55,477 nt of DNA from NCBI GenBank assembly GCA_024698555.1, contig JAILRI010000089.1, forward strand, positions 1-55,477. Reading direction: 5' to 3'. Numbering within the stretch: position 1 is the stretch's first letter; every line of letters starts with the position of its first letter. Position numbers and translations under genes: made by a program. The DNA is from Lachnospiraceae bacterium (GTDB lineage: Bacteria > Bacillota > Clostridia > Lachnospirales > Lachnospiraceae). Of this stretch, positions 34,832 to 44,438 are shown piece by piece. Below the pieces are notes generated by a model. The model searched no databases. It saw nothing but the letters and a program-made list of their open reading frames with translations, and was not told the DNA's origin.

Positions 34832-37474
34832 CTACTTTAGCTGTTTTTCCACAACAGACGCCACACCTGACATGAGTTCGTCGATCTTTGACGGGTCTTT
34901 GCCTCCTGCCTGAGCCATATTGGGTCTTCCGCCGCCGCCGCCGTTTACGATGGGTGCCAGTTCTTTGATCAGATTGCCGGCATGAGCTCCCATGGCTACA
35001 GCGCCGTCAGTAGCCATGGCCAGAAGATTGACTCTGCCGCTGCAGGCCGAAGCGATAAATATGACACCCTCACCGGCCTTAGTCTTCAGATCATCTCCGA
35101 TATTACGAAGCTCGTTCATCTCGACATCATCAACGCGCATCGTAAATACCTTGACGCCCTTTACCTCTGTCTGAGCAGCATCCCCGGCCTTTGCGTTTGC
35201 AAGCTGGCTCTTGAGCTTTTCGTTTTCAGAAGAAAGACTCTTTATCTCACTCATGACCTGGCCTGCTCTGTTCAGCAGATTGGCGGGATCGGTCTTGAGC
35301 AGCTTTGCGGCTTCGATAAGCTCTTTCTCGATATTTTTATAATATTCTGTTACTGCCTTGCCTGTAATACCTTCAATACGTCTGATCCCTGCCGCGATGC
35401 CCGACTCCGAAAGGATCTTGAACGCTCCGATGGCGCCGGTGTTTATTACATGGGTTCCTCCGCAAAGTTCCTTTGAAAAATCACCCATTTTGACCACACG
35501 TACAGTATCGCCGTATTTCTCACCGAACAGAGCCATGGCGCCGGTCTTTTTGGCTTCTTCTATGCCCATAACATCTGTGATCACGGGGAGATTCTCGGCG
35601 ATCTTTTCGTTGACGATATCTTCCACACGCTCGATCTCTTCTTTGGTCAGAGCCTTTCCGTAGGAGAAGTCAAACCTGGTTCTTTCGGTATCCTGATAGG
35701 AACCCTGCTGGTGAGCGTCACTGCCGACAACCTCACGCAGCGCTGCCTGAAGAAGATGTGTTGCCGAATGATTACGGCAGGTGCTTGCTCTTTTTTCGGC
35801 ATTAACTTTAAGCTCTGCCTTCTGGCCTTTCTCAATGGTTCCGGATTCAACCACGCCGGTATGACCGATGCGTCCTCCGGCGAGCTTTATGGTCTCCTCT
35901 ACATTAAATACGCCGGTAGAAGTCTTAATAATACCCGTATCGCCCTTCTGACCGCCCATAGTCGCGTAAAACGGAGTTTGGGCCGTTATCAGCGTTGCTC
36001 TTACGCCTTCACCCACACTGCCGGTAAGGGCATTTTCATCAGCCAGAGCGATTATCTCCTGTTCAGCAGACAGTTTATAATATCCTATAAATTCACTTAC
36101 TATGGAAGCATCAAGGTCGTCAAAAACACTGGATGTGTCTTTCTGGGCAAAGGCGCTTCCGGCACGCGCGGTCTGCTTCTGCTGTTCCATAGCGGCCTTA
36201 AAGCCTTCCTCGTCAACACTCAAACCTTCTTCCCTGGCCATTTCCACGGTAAGCTCAAGCGGGAAACCGAAGGTATCATACAGATAGAAAGCATCCTTGC
36301 CTTCGATATTTTTTAATCCGGCTTCCCTGCTCCGGTCAAGTATCTTCCTGAATTCCTTCATTCCGTTTTCAAGAGTGCTCTCAAAACGTTCAATTTCCTT
36401 TGAAAGCTCTTTTAAGACGAATTCGCGGTTTTTAACCAGATTCGGATATGCTTCGGAGTATACCCTGTCTATATATGTAGCTGCGATATTGAGGATATTA
36501 TTCTTGTCAAGACCGAGATTTCTTGCATGGCGTACACCGCGGCGGATAAGACGGCGAAGGACATAGCCGGCTCCGGTATTACCCGGGACAAGCTTCGCTT
36601 CATCTCCGATCAGCATTACGGCCGTACGAGTATGATCGGCAAGGATCCTCATGGACTTTGTCAGCTTTTCATCTTCCTCATATTTCTTGCCGGAGCTTTC
36701 TTCGATATACGTGATAACAGGCGCGTGGACATCGGTCTTATATACATCATCGGTACCGTTCAGGAAAGCTAAGTTTCTTTCAAGTCCCCATCCCGTATCC
36801 ACATTTTTCTTTTCGAGCGGGGTAAGCGTGCCGTCCTGGTGTTTCTCATACTGCATGAACACGTCATTGCCTATCTCGGTGTACTTGCCGCAATGGCAGC
36901 CGGGCTTGCAGTCAGGGCCGCAGGGGGGCACATCCGCGACATAGAACATCTCGGAATCGGGACCGCAGGGTCCGAACTCCAGGCCCCACCAGTTGTCTTC
37001 CTTGGGAAGATAATATATATTTTCCGGCTTGAAGCCTGACTTGATCCTGCACTGGGCGCCCTCCTCATCACGGGGCGCGTTTTCATCGCCGGCAAATACC
37101 GTTGCCGCAAGATGATCCCTGTCAAATCCGAACACCTCAGTCAGAAGCTCATAGCTCCATTTGCAGCGATCCTCTTTAAAATAATCTCCGAGGCTCCAGC
37201 TTCCCATCATTTCAAAGAATGTTCCGTGAGACTTGTCTCCTACGGAATCTATATCTATCGTACGGATACAGCCCTGTACATTACAGAGCCTCGTTCCCAA
37301 AGGATGCTTCTTCCCCAGCAGATAAGGCATAAGCGGCTGCATGCCGGCCACATTAAAGAGAACGCCGGTGGAACCGTCAGACACCAAAGATACGGCACCG
37401 CAGTCCACATGTCCGCGGTCGGTGTAGAATTTTTTCCAGGCATTTCTCAGTTCATTGGCTGTATATTTTTTCAT
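34832..37474 (-). CDS. alaS: Alanyl-tRNA synthetase
   Basis: An 880-residue class II synthetase. The catalytic core has FLNVAGMQPL-like VLFNVAGMQPLMPYL and RLCNVQGCIRT. A cysteine-rich insertion (PPCGPDCKPGCHCGKY) lies in the N-terminal domain. The editing domain has the metal site CRNHSATHLL and CGGTHVINTG. The C-terminal domain ends in GGGGGRPNMAQAGGKD. GGAGC precedes the ATG. The gap to the upstream aminotransferase is only 33 bases, so there is no room for a T-box; control must come from further upstream. Confidence 0.98.
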   Translation of the reverse strand: MKKYTANELRNAWKKFYTDRGHVDCGAVSLVSDGSTGVLFNVAGMQPLMPYLLGKKHPLGTRLCNVQGCIRTIDIDSVGDKSHGTFFEMMGSWSLGDYFKEDRCKWSYELLTEVFGFDRDHLAATVFAGDENAPRDEEGAQCRIKSGFKPENIYYLPKEDNWWGLEFGPCGPDSEMFYVADVPPCGPDCKPGCHCGKYTEIGNDVFMQYEKHQDGTLTPLEKKNVDTGWGLERNLAFLNGTDDVYKTDVHAPVITYIEESSGKKYEEDEKLTKSMRILADHTRTAVMLIGDEAKLVPGNTGAGYVLRRLIRRGVRHARNLGLDKNNILNIAATYIDRVYSEAYPNLVKNREFVLKELSKEIERFESTLENGMKEFRKILDRSREAGLKNIEGKDAFYLYDTFGFPLELTVEMAREEGLSVDEEGFKAAMEQQKQTARAGSAFAQKDTSSVFDDLDASIVSEFIGYYKLSAEQEIIALADENALTGSVGEGVRATLITAQTPFYATMGGQKGDTGIIKTSTGVFNVEETIKLAGGRIGHTGVVESGTIEKGQKAELKVNAEKRASTCRNHSATHLLQAALREVVGSDAHQQGSYQDTERTRFDFSYGKALTKEEIERVEDIVNEKIAENLPVITDVMGIEEAKKTGAMALFGEKYGDTVRVVKMGDFSKELCGGTHVINTGAIGAFKILSESGIAAGIRRIEGITGKAVTEYYKNIEKELIEAAKLLKTDPANLLNRAGQVMSEIKSLSSENEKLKSQLANAKAGDAAQTEVKGVKVFTMRVDDVEMNELRNIGDDLKTKAGEGVIFIASACSGRVNLLAMATDGAVAMGAHAGNLIKELAPIVNGGGGGRPNMAQAGGKDPSKIDELMSGVASVVEKQLK

Positions 37475-37507
37475 TGAAACTGCTCCTTTGATATAATCAT
37501 GATATGA

Positions 37508-38722
37508 TCAAACGTAATCTACGTCATCCAGACCTTTTAAGAACTCTTCGATCCTGTCCAGGCCCTTCTTGATATTCTCCATACTGGTCGCGTAGCTGAG
37601 CCTGATGTGGGTGTCAAAGCCAAAATCAGTACAGGGCACAACAGCACAGTAATAATCGTCCAGCAGGATCCTGGCGAACTCAAATACATTATGAACACGC
37701 AATCCTCTGTAATCAAGTTCAAAAGTATCGCTTACGTCAACAAAAGCATAGAACGCGCCCATAGGCTTTACCATACTGATATGAGGCATTTTTGAAATGC
37801 GTTCATACATATATTCGTTGCGCTTTTCAAATTCCTGTCTCATGGTCTCTACCGCGTCCTGAGGTCCGTTCAATGCCTCCAGAGCGGCTTTTTGCGCGAT
37901 GGAATTGGGATTGGAGGTCTGGTGGCTCTGTATCGCTCCCATCGCTTTGGCTATCTCGGGAGCGGAACCTGTATATCCGATACGCCATCCGGTCATGGAA
38001 TAGGCTTTGGCCAGACCCGAACAGGTGATGGTCCTGTCATATATTTCCTTATTGAATGAAGCAATACTTACAGGCCTTTCATCGCCATAAACTATATTCT
38101 CATACATTTCGTCGGAAACGCAGTAAATATCCTCTTCCACTATAATCTTGGCCAGTTCTGACAGCTCGGCCTTAGTGTATACCATACCGGTAGGATTGTT
38201 GGGATTATTGAGTACAAAGGCTTTTGTACGGTCATTGCAGGCATTTTTAAGCTGTTCCGGAGTGATCTTATAATTATTCTCCCTGTCGCATTTTACTATA
38301 ACGGGAACACCTCCTGCCAGTCTCACCATTTCCGGATAGCTGAGCCAGAAAGGCGCAGGTATGACCACTTCCTCACCGGGATTGATGATAGCGGTAAAAA
38401 TATTGGTCAGGGAATGTTTACCACCATTGCTGATCACGATCTGCTTCGGCTCATAATCAAGACCGTTGAATCTTTTGAATTTATCGCAGACAGCTTTTTT
38501 CAGCTCCACAGTGCCGCTTGCCGCGGTATATTTGGTAAAACCGTCATCGATCGCTTTCTTACCCGCTTCACAGATATTGGCAGGTGTCGGAAAATCCGGC
38601 TCGCCGGCTCCGAAACTGACCACATCAAGACCGTCTGCTTTCATCCTTTTCGCCTTATCGGTGATAGCAAGGGTAGACGAAGGGCGAACATGCTTTGCTC
38701 TGATTGACAAACCTGTAGACAT
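37508..38722 (-). CDS. Class I aminotransferase (aspartate aminotransferase type)
   Basis: A 404-residue PLP enzyme of the subgroup Ib aspartate/prephenate aminotransferases. VVSFGAGEPDFPTP is the N-terminal signature. LNNPNNPTGMVY and CVSDEMYEN hold the PLP-binding Asn and Asp, the catalytic lysine lies in SGLAKAYSMTGWRIGY, and the substrate-binding arginine is in HIRLSYATS. The exact amino acid specificity cannot be read from the sequence, though aspartate is most likely. GGAGG lies 7 bases before the ATG. It has its own promoter and runs into alaS. Confidence 0.92.
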   Translation of the reverse strand: MSTGLSIRAKHVRPSSTLAITDKAKRMKADGLDVVSFGAGEPDFPTPANICEAGKKAIDDGFTKYTAASGTVELKKAVCDKFKRFNGLDYEPKQIVISNGGKHSLTNIFTAIINPGEEVVIPAPFWLSYPEMVRLAGGVPVIVKCDRENNYKITPEQLKNACNDRTKAFVLNNPNNPTGMVYTKAELSELAKIIVEEDIYCVSDEMYENIVYGDERPVSIASFNKEIYDRTITCSGLAKAYSMTGWRIGYTGSAPEIAKAMGAIQSHQTSNPNSIAQKAALEALNGPQDAVETMRQEFEKRNEYMYERISKMPHISMVKPMGAFYAFVDVSDTFELDYRGLRVHNVFEFARILLDDYYCAVVPCTDFGFDTHIRLSYATSMENIKKGLDRIEEFLKGLDDVDYV

Positions 38723-38789
38723 ACAAATTCCTCCAAAATCCTGTTACTGTTCTTTTATACGGTTTCTAAAAATCACAAAAGTCTGTAAT

Positions 38790-38818
38790 ATTATACGAGG
38801 TTGCTCTTTCAAAGTCAA
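38790..38818 (-). promoter_or_regulatory. Promoter of aminotransferase-alaS unit
   Basis: On the minus strand TTGACT (38818-38813), a 17-base spacer and a perfect TATAAT (38795-38790). It lies directly behind the rny terminator. Confidence 0.87.
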
Positions 38819-38819
38819 T

Positions 38820-38856
38820 AAAAAATAAAGCCGTACATTTAAAAACGCACGGCTTT
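38820..38856 (-). terminator. Terminator after rny
   Basis: On the minus strand AAAGCCGTGCG (38856-38846) pairs with its partner ending CGGCTTT (38833-38827) across an AT-rich loop, and ATTTTTTATT follows. It starts 20 bases after the rny stop. Confidence 0.9.
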
Positions 38857-38875
38857 GCTTTGTAATGTTTTGATA

Positions 38876-40444
38876 TTACTTTGCGTAATCGGTCACTCTC
38901 GATTCACGGATCACATTTACCTTTATCATGCCGGGATATTCAAGCTCTGTTTCGATCTTCTTTGAGATATCCCTGGCGAGAAGTACCATCTCGTCATCCG
39001 TGATCTGCTCGGGAACGACCATAACGCGGACTTCTCTACCCGCCTGGATAGCAAAAGTCTTGTCGACCCCTTTAAAGCTGCCGGAAATTTCCTCTAACTG
39101 CTTAAGTCTCGTAGTATAAGTTTCAAGAGTTTCTCTTCTCGCGCCCGGACGTGCGGCCGAAATAGCGTCTGCCGCCTGAACTATGCACGCGATAAGACTC
39201 TGAGGCTCAACATCGCCGTGATGTGCCTCTACAGCATTAAGAACAACTGCTGATTCTTTGTACTTCTTACAAAGATCGACTCCGATCTGCACATGAGTTC
39301 CTTCCATGTCCTGATCGATAGCCTTTCCGATATCATGAAGCAAACCTGCCCTCTTCGCAATGCGCACATCAAGTCCGAGCTCGCCTGCAAGCTGTCCTGC
39401 CAAAAGCGAGACCTCAACGGAATGCTTAAGAGCATTTTGACCGTAGCTGAATCTGAATTTCATTCTGCCGAGCAGTTTGATGAGCTCGGGATGAACATTG
39501 TGTACGCCGGTCTCAAGGCATGCCGCCTCACCTGCGTCACGTATTGACTGATCAACTTCTTTCTGGGCTTTTTCAACCATTTCTTCGATCCTGGCCGGAT
39601 GTATACGTCCGTCCACTATCAGACGTTCAAGAGCTATTCTGGCTACCTCGCGTCTTACGGGATCAAAGCCTGAAAGGACTACAGCCTCGGGTGTATCGTC
39701 TATGATCAGGTCTACGCCCGTCAATGTTTCCAAAGTACGGATATTACGTCCTTCACGACCTATAATACGCCCCTTCATCTCATCGCTGGGAAGCTGTACA
39801 ACTGTGATAGCTACCTCTGCGACATGATCCGCTGCGGTTTTCTGGATGGCGCTGACAACGATCTCTTTGGCCTTTTTATCGGCCTCCTCCTTTGCCTTCG
39901 TCTCCATGTTCTTGATCATTACAGCTGTTTCGTGCTTTACTTCATCTTCAACAGTTTTAATAAGGTATTCCTTAGCTTGTTCGGAGGTCAGTCCCGAGAT
40001 CTTTTCAAGTTCCTGAACCTGTTCTTCTCTTGCCGAAGCCAGTTCGGTCTTTAATCTGTCAAGTTCAAGCTCCTTGGCTGCGATCTTCTGCTCTTTTTTC
40101 TCGAAGGATTCGATCTTCCGGTCAAGGGTTTCTTCCTTTTTGAACACTCTCTGTTCATATTGGGCCAGCTCGTTGTTGCGAGCCTTCGTTTCGCGGTCAA
40201 GTTCCTTTTTGGCGCGAATCGATTCTTCCTTGATCTCCACCGAAGCTTCGCGTTTTTTTGCTTCCGCCTGCTTTTCCGCGTCTTCGATGATCTCTTTTGC
40301 CCTGTTCTGCGCTGTACCTACAGTAGTTGCATCCTCCTGCTCTTTCTTTTCCAGAGCCTTTTTGGATGCTATCCCGGCAGAAACAAACCAGCAAACGATA
40401 CCACCTATGAGCAAGCCTGCGATAGCACAAATCGCATAATACAT
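38876..40444 (-). CDS. rny: Ribonuclease Y
   Basis: A 522-residue membrane-anchored endoribonuclease that starts mRNA decay in Firmicutes. A single N-terminal membrane helix ([18 protein letters not shown]) is followed by a long coiled coil (about 30-200) and a KH domain ([19 protein letters not shown]). Then comes an HD domain with the catalytic [12 protein letters not shown], and the end is [16 protein letters not shown] precedes the ATG by 12 bases. The GGAG can pair with the CTCC three bases later, so the ribosome site may be partly masked. It stands alone between its own promoter and terminator. Confidence 0.98.
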   Translation of the reverse strand: MYYAICAIAGLLIGGIVCWFVSAGIASKKALEKKEQEDATTVGTAQNRAKEIIEDAEKQAEAKKREASVEIKEESIRAKKELDRETKARNNELAQYEQRVFKKEETLDRKIESFEKKEQKIAAKELELDRLKTELASAREEQVQELEKISGLTSEQAKEYLIKTVEDEVKHETAVMIKNMETKAKEEADKKAKEIVVSAIQKTAADHVAEVAITVVQLPSDEMKGRIIGREGRNIRTLETLTGVDLIIDDTPEAVVLSGFDPVRREVARIALERLIVDGRIHPARIEEMVEKAQKEVDQSIRDAGEAACLETGVHNVHPELIKLLGRMKFRFSYGQNALKHSVEVSLLAGQLAGELGLDVRIAKRAGLLHDIGKAIDQDMEGTHVQIGVDLCKKYKESAVVLNAVEAHHGDVEPQSLIACIVQAADAISAARPGARRETLETYTTRLKQLEEISGSFKGVDKTFAIQAGREVRVMVVPEQITDDEMVLLARDISKKIETELEYPGMIKVNVIRESRVTDYAK

Positions 40445-40480
40445 ATCGTAGGAGCACCTCCAAATATATTTAATTGTAAA

Positions 40481-40506
40481 AAACTACAACTATTAAATTG
40501 TAGTTT
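40481..40506. promoter_or_regulatory. Inverted repeat across the rny promoter -10
   Basis: AAACTACAA (40481-40489) and TTGTAGTTT (40498-40506) are perfect 9-base arms around an 8-base spacer. The right arm contains most of the -10 hexamer, and the likely transcription start falls in the spacer. This geometry suits a repressor operator. At the RNA level only half of the repeat would be transcribed, so a hairpin is unlikely. Confidence 0.5.
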
Positions 40507-40525
40507 ATATTTTTATCAGTGTCAA
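40497..40525 (-). promoter_or_regulatory. Promoter of rny
   Basis: On the minus strand TTGACA (40525-40520), a 17-base spacer and TACAAT (40502-40497), starting 15 bases after the scpB stop. Confidence 0.87.
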
Positions 40526-40539
40526 GAAATTTTTTAATT

Positions 40540-41133
40540 TTATATATCCAGCTTCAACTGCATCTCATCTTCGGCTTCCGTCTTGAATTCATCGAGTATT
40601 TCCTGATCGGCCTGCGGAAGATCGTCAAGCGAAGAAAGACCGAAGTTGCGCAAAAATTCCTCACTGGTCCCGAACATGCAGGGACGTCCGGGAGTATTCT
40701 TGCGCCCCACTTCACAGATAAGATTGTATTCAAGAAGTTTGTTAACCGAATGATCCGAATTCACTCCTCTTATGTCCTCGATCTCGGCTTTGGTTATCGG
40801 CTGTTTATACGCGATTATGGAAAGGGTTTCGAGCAATACATCGGTCAGAACATATTTTTTCGGTACCGAAGCGATCTTTATGATAGTCTCATACATCCCG
40901 GGCTTGGTACACATCTGAAATGATCCGTCGAGTTCGATGATCTGCATGCCGAAGGAATCATCCTCATACCTGTCGCAAAGGTTCCTCACCACCTTGCGGA
41001 CAGTATCCTCGTCGTGTCCGATAGCTTCTGCTATGCGGCTGATCTCAACCGCTTCACCCATTGTAAACAATATTGCTTCGACCCTGGCCAGTAAATGTTT
41101 CATTTCCTGATCCAGGTTTTCTATATCTTTCAT
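40540..41133 (-). CDS. scpB: Segregation and condensation protein B
   Basis: A 197-residue partner of SMC and ScpA in the bacterial condensin complex. It is made of two winged helices: the N-terminal part has ARVEAILFTMGEAVEI, and the second has LSIIAYKQPITKAEIEDIRGVNSD and GRKNTPGRPCMFGTS, the family signature. The ATG has GGAG about 10 bases upstream. It follows scpA by 40 bases, the usual order. The acidic tail is normal. Confidence 0.97.
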   Translation of the reverse strand: MKDIENLDQEMKHLLARVEAILFTMGEAVEISRIAEAIGHDEDTVRKVVRNLCDRYEDDSFGMQIIELDGSFQMCTKPGMYETIIKIASVPKKYVLTDVLLETLSIIAYKQPITKAEIEDIRGVNSDHSVNKLLEYNLICEVGRKNTPGRPCMFGTSEEFLRNFGLSSLDDLPQADQEILDEFKTEAEDEMQLKLDI

Positions 41134-41173
41134 ACCGGGGTTTCTCCATATTCAAAATAAAATGTGACACTTT

Positions 41174-41962
41174 TCAGGCCTGCATGATCTCTTCCACAGG
41201 GGTGATATCGTCTGCAAGATAATCTATGATTATGTCATCAAAAAGCCTGTTCTGTTTTATCTTTATCCTTCCCATTTTGATGAGCTCCAGTATGGCAAGG
41301 AAGCTGATGATCATTTCCATACGCGAATGGGATCTCTCCATATATTTCCTGAAGGAAAAATGTCTTTGTTCCAGCCCGTATGTCTGCAGATCCAGTATTA
41401 TCTGATACAGGTTCGCGTCTTCCTTCTCTATCTTGCCGAACTTGCTCCTTATGGGATCAATGCGGTCAAATTTACGCTTTACTATATCATTGAATATCGA
41501 CTGAAGCTTGCCCAGTGAAACGTCATTCAGTATCTCCTCGACATTTACCTCCGGCTTATAGCTGGCAACTTCATCGGGAACCGTACTTTCCTTAAACAGC
41601 ATATGAGCCGCGTCCAGCTGCCTGTCTTTAAGTTCATACGAAAAATACTTGTACATCTTGTATTCAAGCAGCTTTTCCACCAGTTCGGTTCGAGGATCTA
41701 CCGGCTCGCCCTCTTCATCTACTTCCTGAGCGGGCAGGAGCATCTGAGACTTGATGCGCAGCAAAGTAGCGGCCATCACCAGAAAGTCGCTCATCACATC
41801 CATATCCCTGGTCTTGAACGCGTCGATATACTCCATATACTGGTCCGTGATCTGAACGATAGGGATATCGTAGATATTCACCTTATTTTTTTCGATCAGG
41901 TGAAGCAGCAGATCGAGAGGTCCCTCAAATACGCGTAATTTAATCTGTAAGCTCATGTTCAT
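41174..41962 (-). CDS. scpA: Segregation and condensation protein A
   Basis: A 262-residue kleisin that bridges the SMC heads. The N-terminal helix region KLRVFEGPLDLLLHLIEKNKVNIYDIPI and FLVMAATLLRIKSQMLLP are typical, and the C-terminal winged helix contains VISFLAILELIKMGRIKI-like IISFLAILELIKMGRIKIKQ. GGAGG lies 6 bases before the ATG. It is the middle gene of a metallophosphoesterase-scpA-scpB unit. Confidence 0.97.
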   Translation of the reverse strand: MNMSLQIKLRVFEGPLDLLLHLIEKNKVNIYDIPIVQITDQYMEYIDAFKTRDMDVMSDFLVMAATLLRIKSQMLLPAQEVDEEGEPVDPRTELVEKLLEYKMYKYFSYELKDRQLDAAHMLFKESTVPDEVASYKPEVNVEEILNDVSLGKLQSIFNDIVKRKFDRIDPIRSKFGKIEKEDANLYQIILDLQTYGLEQRHFSFRKYMERSHSRMEMIISFLAILELIKMGRIKIKQNRLFDDIIIDYLADDITPVEEIMQA

Positions 41963-42012
41963 CCTCCATACCGGGCGTAATATATCAGTGTGATCATTCG
42001 CACTGCCCTTTT

Positions 42013-42870
42013 TTAAGTATCTTTCGCTTTGTGCAGTTCAGTTACCACCACTTCGGGTCTGTTCAGGAACCTGAACGGGATAGCATGCCATCCGATGCCT
42101 GCGGAAATGACATGAGCCCTGCTTTTGTCGAAAATATACAAACCTTTGTCCGGTTTCGGAAAAAATGTAAATCTGGGCGAGATCAGCCCTCCCAGCAGCG
42201 GAAGACTTATGATGCCGCCGTGAAGATGCCCTGACAGAACTAGGTCAGCCCCCCACTTCAGATAATCCCTGATATATCCGGGATCGTGAGCGATCATGAT
42301 ATTGAACTTATCGGGATCAGGGGCTCCTAAGTAATCATTGATCGGGCGCGTAAGCGGTTCCTTAAGGCTCATTCCGAACTGGATGAGATCGAGCATCAGC
42401 CCGTAAACACAGGTTTTTTCACCAACAGCGGTATGATCATTGTTCAGTATATTGCAGTAAGGCTCACATGTCCTCACATATCTGTCAAATTCACCTTCGC
42501 CCCAAAACGCTTTATCCAGCCTGCATTCATGATTTCCGAAGGAATAATACACCTTTGTTCCCATTCCGGACAGTTTTTTAAGCAGTTCCAACGCATATCC
42601 GTACTGTTTGGAATCTCCGTTTATCATGTCCCCTGCGATCATGATCATATCAGGCTTTGCGTCAGCGATGTGTTTCAGCAGTCTTTTATTTCCTTTGCCA
42701 AACATGGTGCAATGCAGATCGGACAGAAGCACTATCCTTTTTCCTTCCATGTCCTCAGGTACCTTTGGCGAAGAAAAACTGTAAACAACTGTTTTCAGTA
42801 ATCTGGTCTCAATATGGCACCAGATCACGAGCAGCAGTACAGCCGCGCATAAAATATACAATACAGGCAT
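42013..42870 (-). CDS. Membrane-anchored metallophosphoesterase (YkuE-like)
   Basis: A 285-residue calcineurin-like phosphoesterase with an N-terminal membrane helix (LYILCAAVLLLVIWCHI). The dinuclear metal site is complete: LLSDLHCTMFG, MIAGDMINGD, YSFGNHECR, MIAHDPG and SGHLHGG. Family members act on varied substrates (nucleotides, lipid A precursors, wall lipids in the YkuE case), so the substrate is not known. GTGAGGA precedes the ATG. It is the first gene of the unit leading to scpA, driven by a good promoter, and is divergent from the zinc-ribbon gene. Confidence 0.9.
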   Translation of the reverse strand: MPVLYILCAAVLLLVIWCHIETRLLKTVVYSFSSPKVPEDMEGKRIVLLSDLHCTMFGKGNKRLLKHIADAKPDMIMIAGDMINGDSKQYGYALELLKKLSGMGTKVYYSFGNHECRLDKAFWGEGEFDRYVRTCEPYCNILNNDHTAVGEKTCVYGLMLDLIQFGMSLKEPLTRPINDYLGAPDPDKFNIMIAHDPGYIRDYLKWGADLVLSGHLHGGIISLPLLGGLISPRFTFFPKPDKGLYIFDKSRAHVISAGIGWHAIPFRFLNRPEVVVTELHKAKDT

Positions 42871-42963
42871 TCACAAATCCTCACATATTAAGCGGATCAG
42901 AATTCTTCTATAAATTATCGGAAAACTAAACACTATATCTAGTGGTCAAACACATACCAGTAT

Positions 42964-42992
42964 AGTATATATTGTTTTTTCATGTGTGTCAA
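42964..42992 (-). promoter_or_regulatory. Promoter of metallophosphoesterase-scpA-scpB unit
   Basis: On the minus strand TTGACA (42992-42987), a 17-base spacer and TATACT (42969-42964). A CACTA-GATA-TAGTG inverted repeat (42931-42944) lies in the leader. Confidence 0.85.
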
Positions 42993-43007
42993 TGATAAAC
43001 TTAAGTA

Positions 43008-43036
43008 TTGAATTATTGACAATAATATCATATAAT
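43008..43036 (+). promoter_or_regulatory. Promoter of the zinc-ribbon membrane protein
   Basis: TTGAAT (43008-43013), a 17-base spacer and TATAAT (43031-43036), 60 bases before the start codon. It is back to back with the leftward promoter, with 15 bases between their -35 boxes. Confidence 0.8.
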
Positions 43037-43095
43037 CAAAGTGGTTTTTGGTAGTTACCGATCAAAACTATATTTTTTGATGTATGGAGGATCAT

Positions 43096-44292
43096 ATGAA
43101 GAAATGCAGTTCCTGCGGTATGCAGGTATTTGATGATTCCGCGCGTTTCTGTACCGAGTGCGGCAAACCATTGATCGATGTTGCTCCTGAACCTTCTGTT
43201 CAGGAAAGTCCCGGTACCACAGGGAATACCGGATTTGTTTCCGAAGCGGGTCCCTCCGAGTCTGCTCCCGAAACCGTGCAGACTCAGGCAGATATTCCAG
43301 CTGAAACACCGGCTGCTTCGCCGGTAATGCCTGCTGTGCCTTTTGGCATGGGTGATGCGCCTGCAGCCCCCCAGCCTCCGGCATATCAGCAGACTTTTGG
43401 GTACTCTGCACAGACTCCTTACCAGCAGCCTCCGGTCAACAATATCGTCGCTATGCTTGACAGGAATGTGGAACAGGCATCCAAAGCTTTAGCGTCACCG
43501 TGGTTCGTTATCGCCGCGGTCAGCTATCTTCTTTTTGCCATAGCTTCCATAGCCAACGTTTTCTATACGTATACAGGCAACAATTATCTCAAAGTATTAG
43601 ACCAGTATGGGGAACTGTTCGATCAGCTTGGTATCAATCCTTACGATCTGCTCGGTTCCATGGATCAGTATAAATCAAGTGCCGTCGTTACATCTGTGAT
43701 CTTACTTATTCCTATGATCATATCTGCTGTCGGTCTCATCATCATGATCTCCTACGGCAATAAGAAGCCCACGCCCACTGCCGGTATCACCATGGCCAAA
43801 ACCCAGGCAGTTTTCAGGATCGTCTGCTCCTCGATAGCTATTCTTGGCAGTATCTGTATTTCCATCGCCGTGATCATTCTGGCCGCCGGAGCCAAGCAGG
43901 AAACCAGCTCCTTCGGCAGCTACGGATTTTACGGAGTGGCTTCCGGAGCCATGGCAGGAGTATTGGTATTCATAATGATACTCTTTATCATCGTGTTCGT
44001 ACTCATGCTGCTTTACTATGCCGGTCTGGTAAAGACGCTGACCACTTTAAAGCGTGCCGGTTCGGAGGGTAAATGCCCCAAAAACCGTGTTTCGATATAC
44101 GCAGCGGTTATCCATATCATAGCTTCCGTATATCTGATGATCATGTTCATCATCGATCTCATCAGTCTTGGGGATTCCGGCAGCCTGTTTTCACTGGCAA
44201 ACAACGGTCTGGGAATGCTGTTCTACTTTACATCGGCCATTGCCATGTTCAAGCTCCGTGACGCTCTGGTAGTTATTCCCGAGGTCAAATAA
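43096..44292 (+). CDS. Zinc-ribbon protein with a multi-pass membrane domain
   Basis: The product has 398 residues and starts at ATG 43096, with GGAGG 5 bases before it. The N-terminal zinc ribbon has two CxxC pairs (CSSCGMQVFDD then CTECGKPL). A linker rich in Pro, Ala and Gln follows (about 30-110). From residue 130 on there are five to six hydrophobic helices (for example WFVIAAVSYLLFAIASI and IVCSSIAILGSICISIAVI). This layout, a zinc ribbon plus membrane domain, is common in Lachnospiraceae proteins of unknown function. I do not recognise the membrane part as a transporter. It is transcribed alone from its own promoter and ends in a strong terminator. Confidence 0.85.
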   Translation: MKKCSSCGMQVFDDSARFCTECGKPLIDVAPEPSVQESPGTTGNTGFVSEAGPSESAPETVQTQADIPAETPAASPVMPAVPFGMGDAPAAPQPPAYQQTFGYSAQTPYQQPPVNNIVAMLDRNVEQASKALASPWFVIAAVSYLLFAIASIANVFYTYTGNNYLKVLDQYGELFDQLGINPYDLLGSMDQYKSSAVVTSVILLIPMIISAVGLIIMISYGNKKPTPTAGITMAKTQAVFRIVCSSIAILGSICISIAVIILAAGAKQETSSFGSYGFYGVASGAMAGVLVFIMILFIIVFVLMLLYYAGLVKTLTTLKRAGSEGKCPKNRVSIYAAVIHIIASVYLMIMFIIDLISLGDSGSLFSLANNGLGMLFYFTSAIAMFKLRDALVVIPEVK

Positions 44293-44356
44293 TACAATAT
44301 TTATGACTGCCATATGCCGCTGACATCATATTATAGTACGTTTTTGTAAATAATAC

Positions 44357-44420
44357 GCCCGGCAGATATGACCATTCCTCCCATACGGAGATGCTCTATA
44401 TCTGCCGGGCATTTTCTTTT
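44357..44420 (+). terminator. Terminator after the zinc-ribbon gene
   Basis: GCCCGGCAGATAT (44357-44369) pairs with ATATCTGCCGGGC (44398-44410), and ATTTTCTTTTT follows on the plus strand. On the minus strand the sequence after the stem is only moderately T-rich, so it may also serve the converging hydrolase gene weakly. Confidence 0.9.
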
Positions 44421-44438
44421 TCATCAGTAAAACACTGA

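Noticed and set aside
37475-37507. T-box or other leader upstream of alaS
   Set aside because: Only 33 bases separate alaS from the aminotransferase gene; there is no space for a T-box.
43016-43036. TTGACA followed by TATAAT upstream of the zinc-ribbon gene as one promoter
   Set aside because: The spacing is only 9 bases. TTGAAT at 43008 gives the correct 17-base spacing to the same -10.
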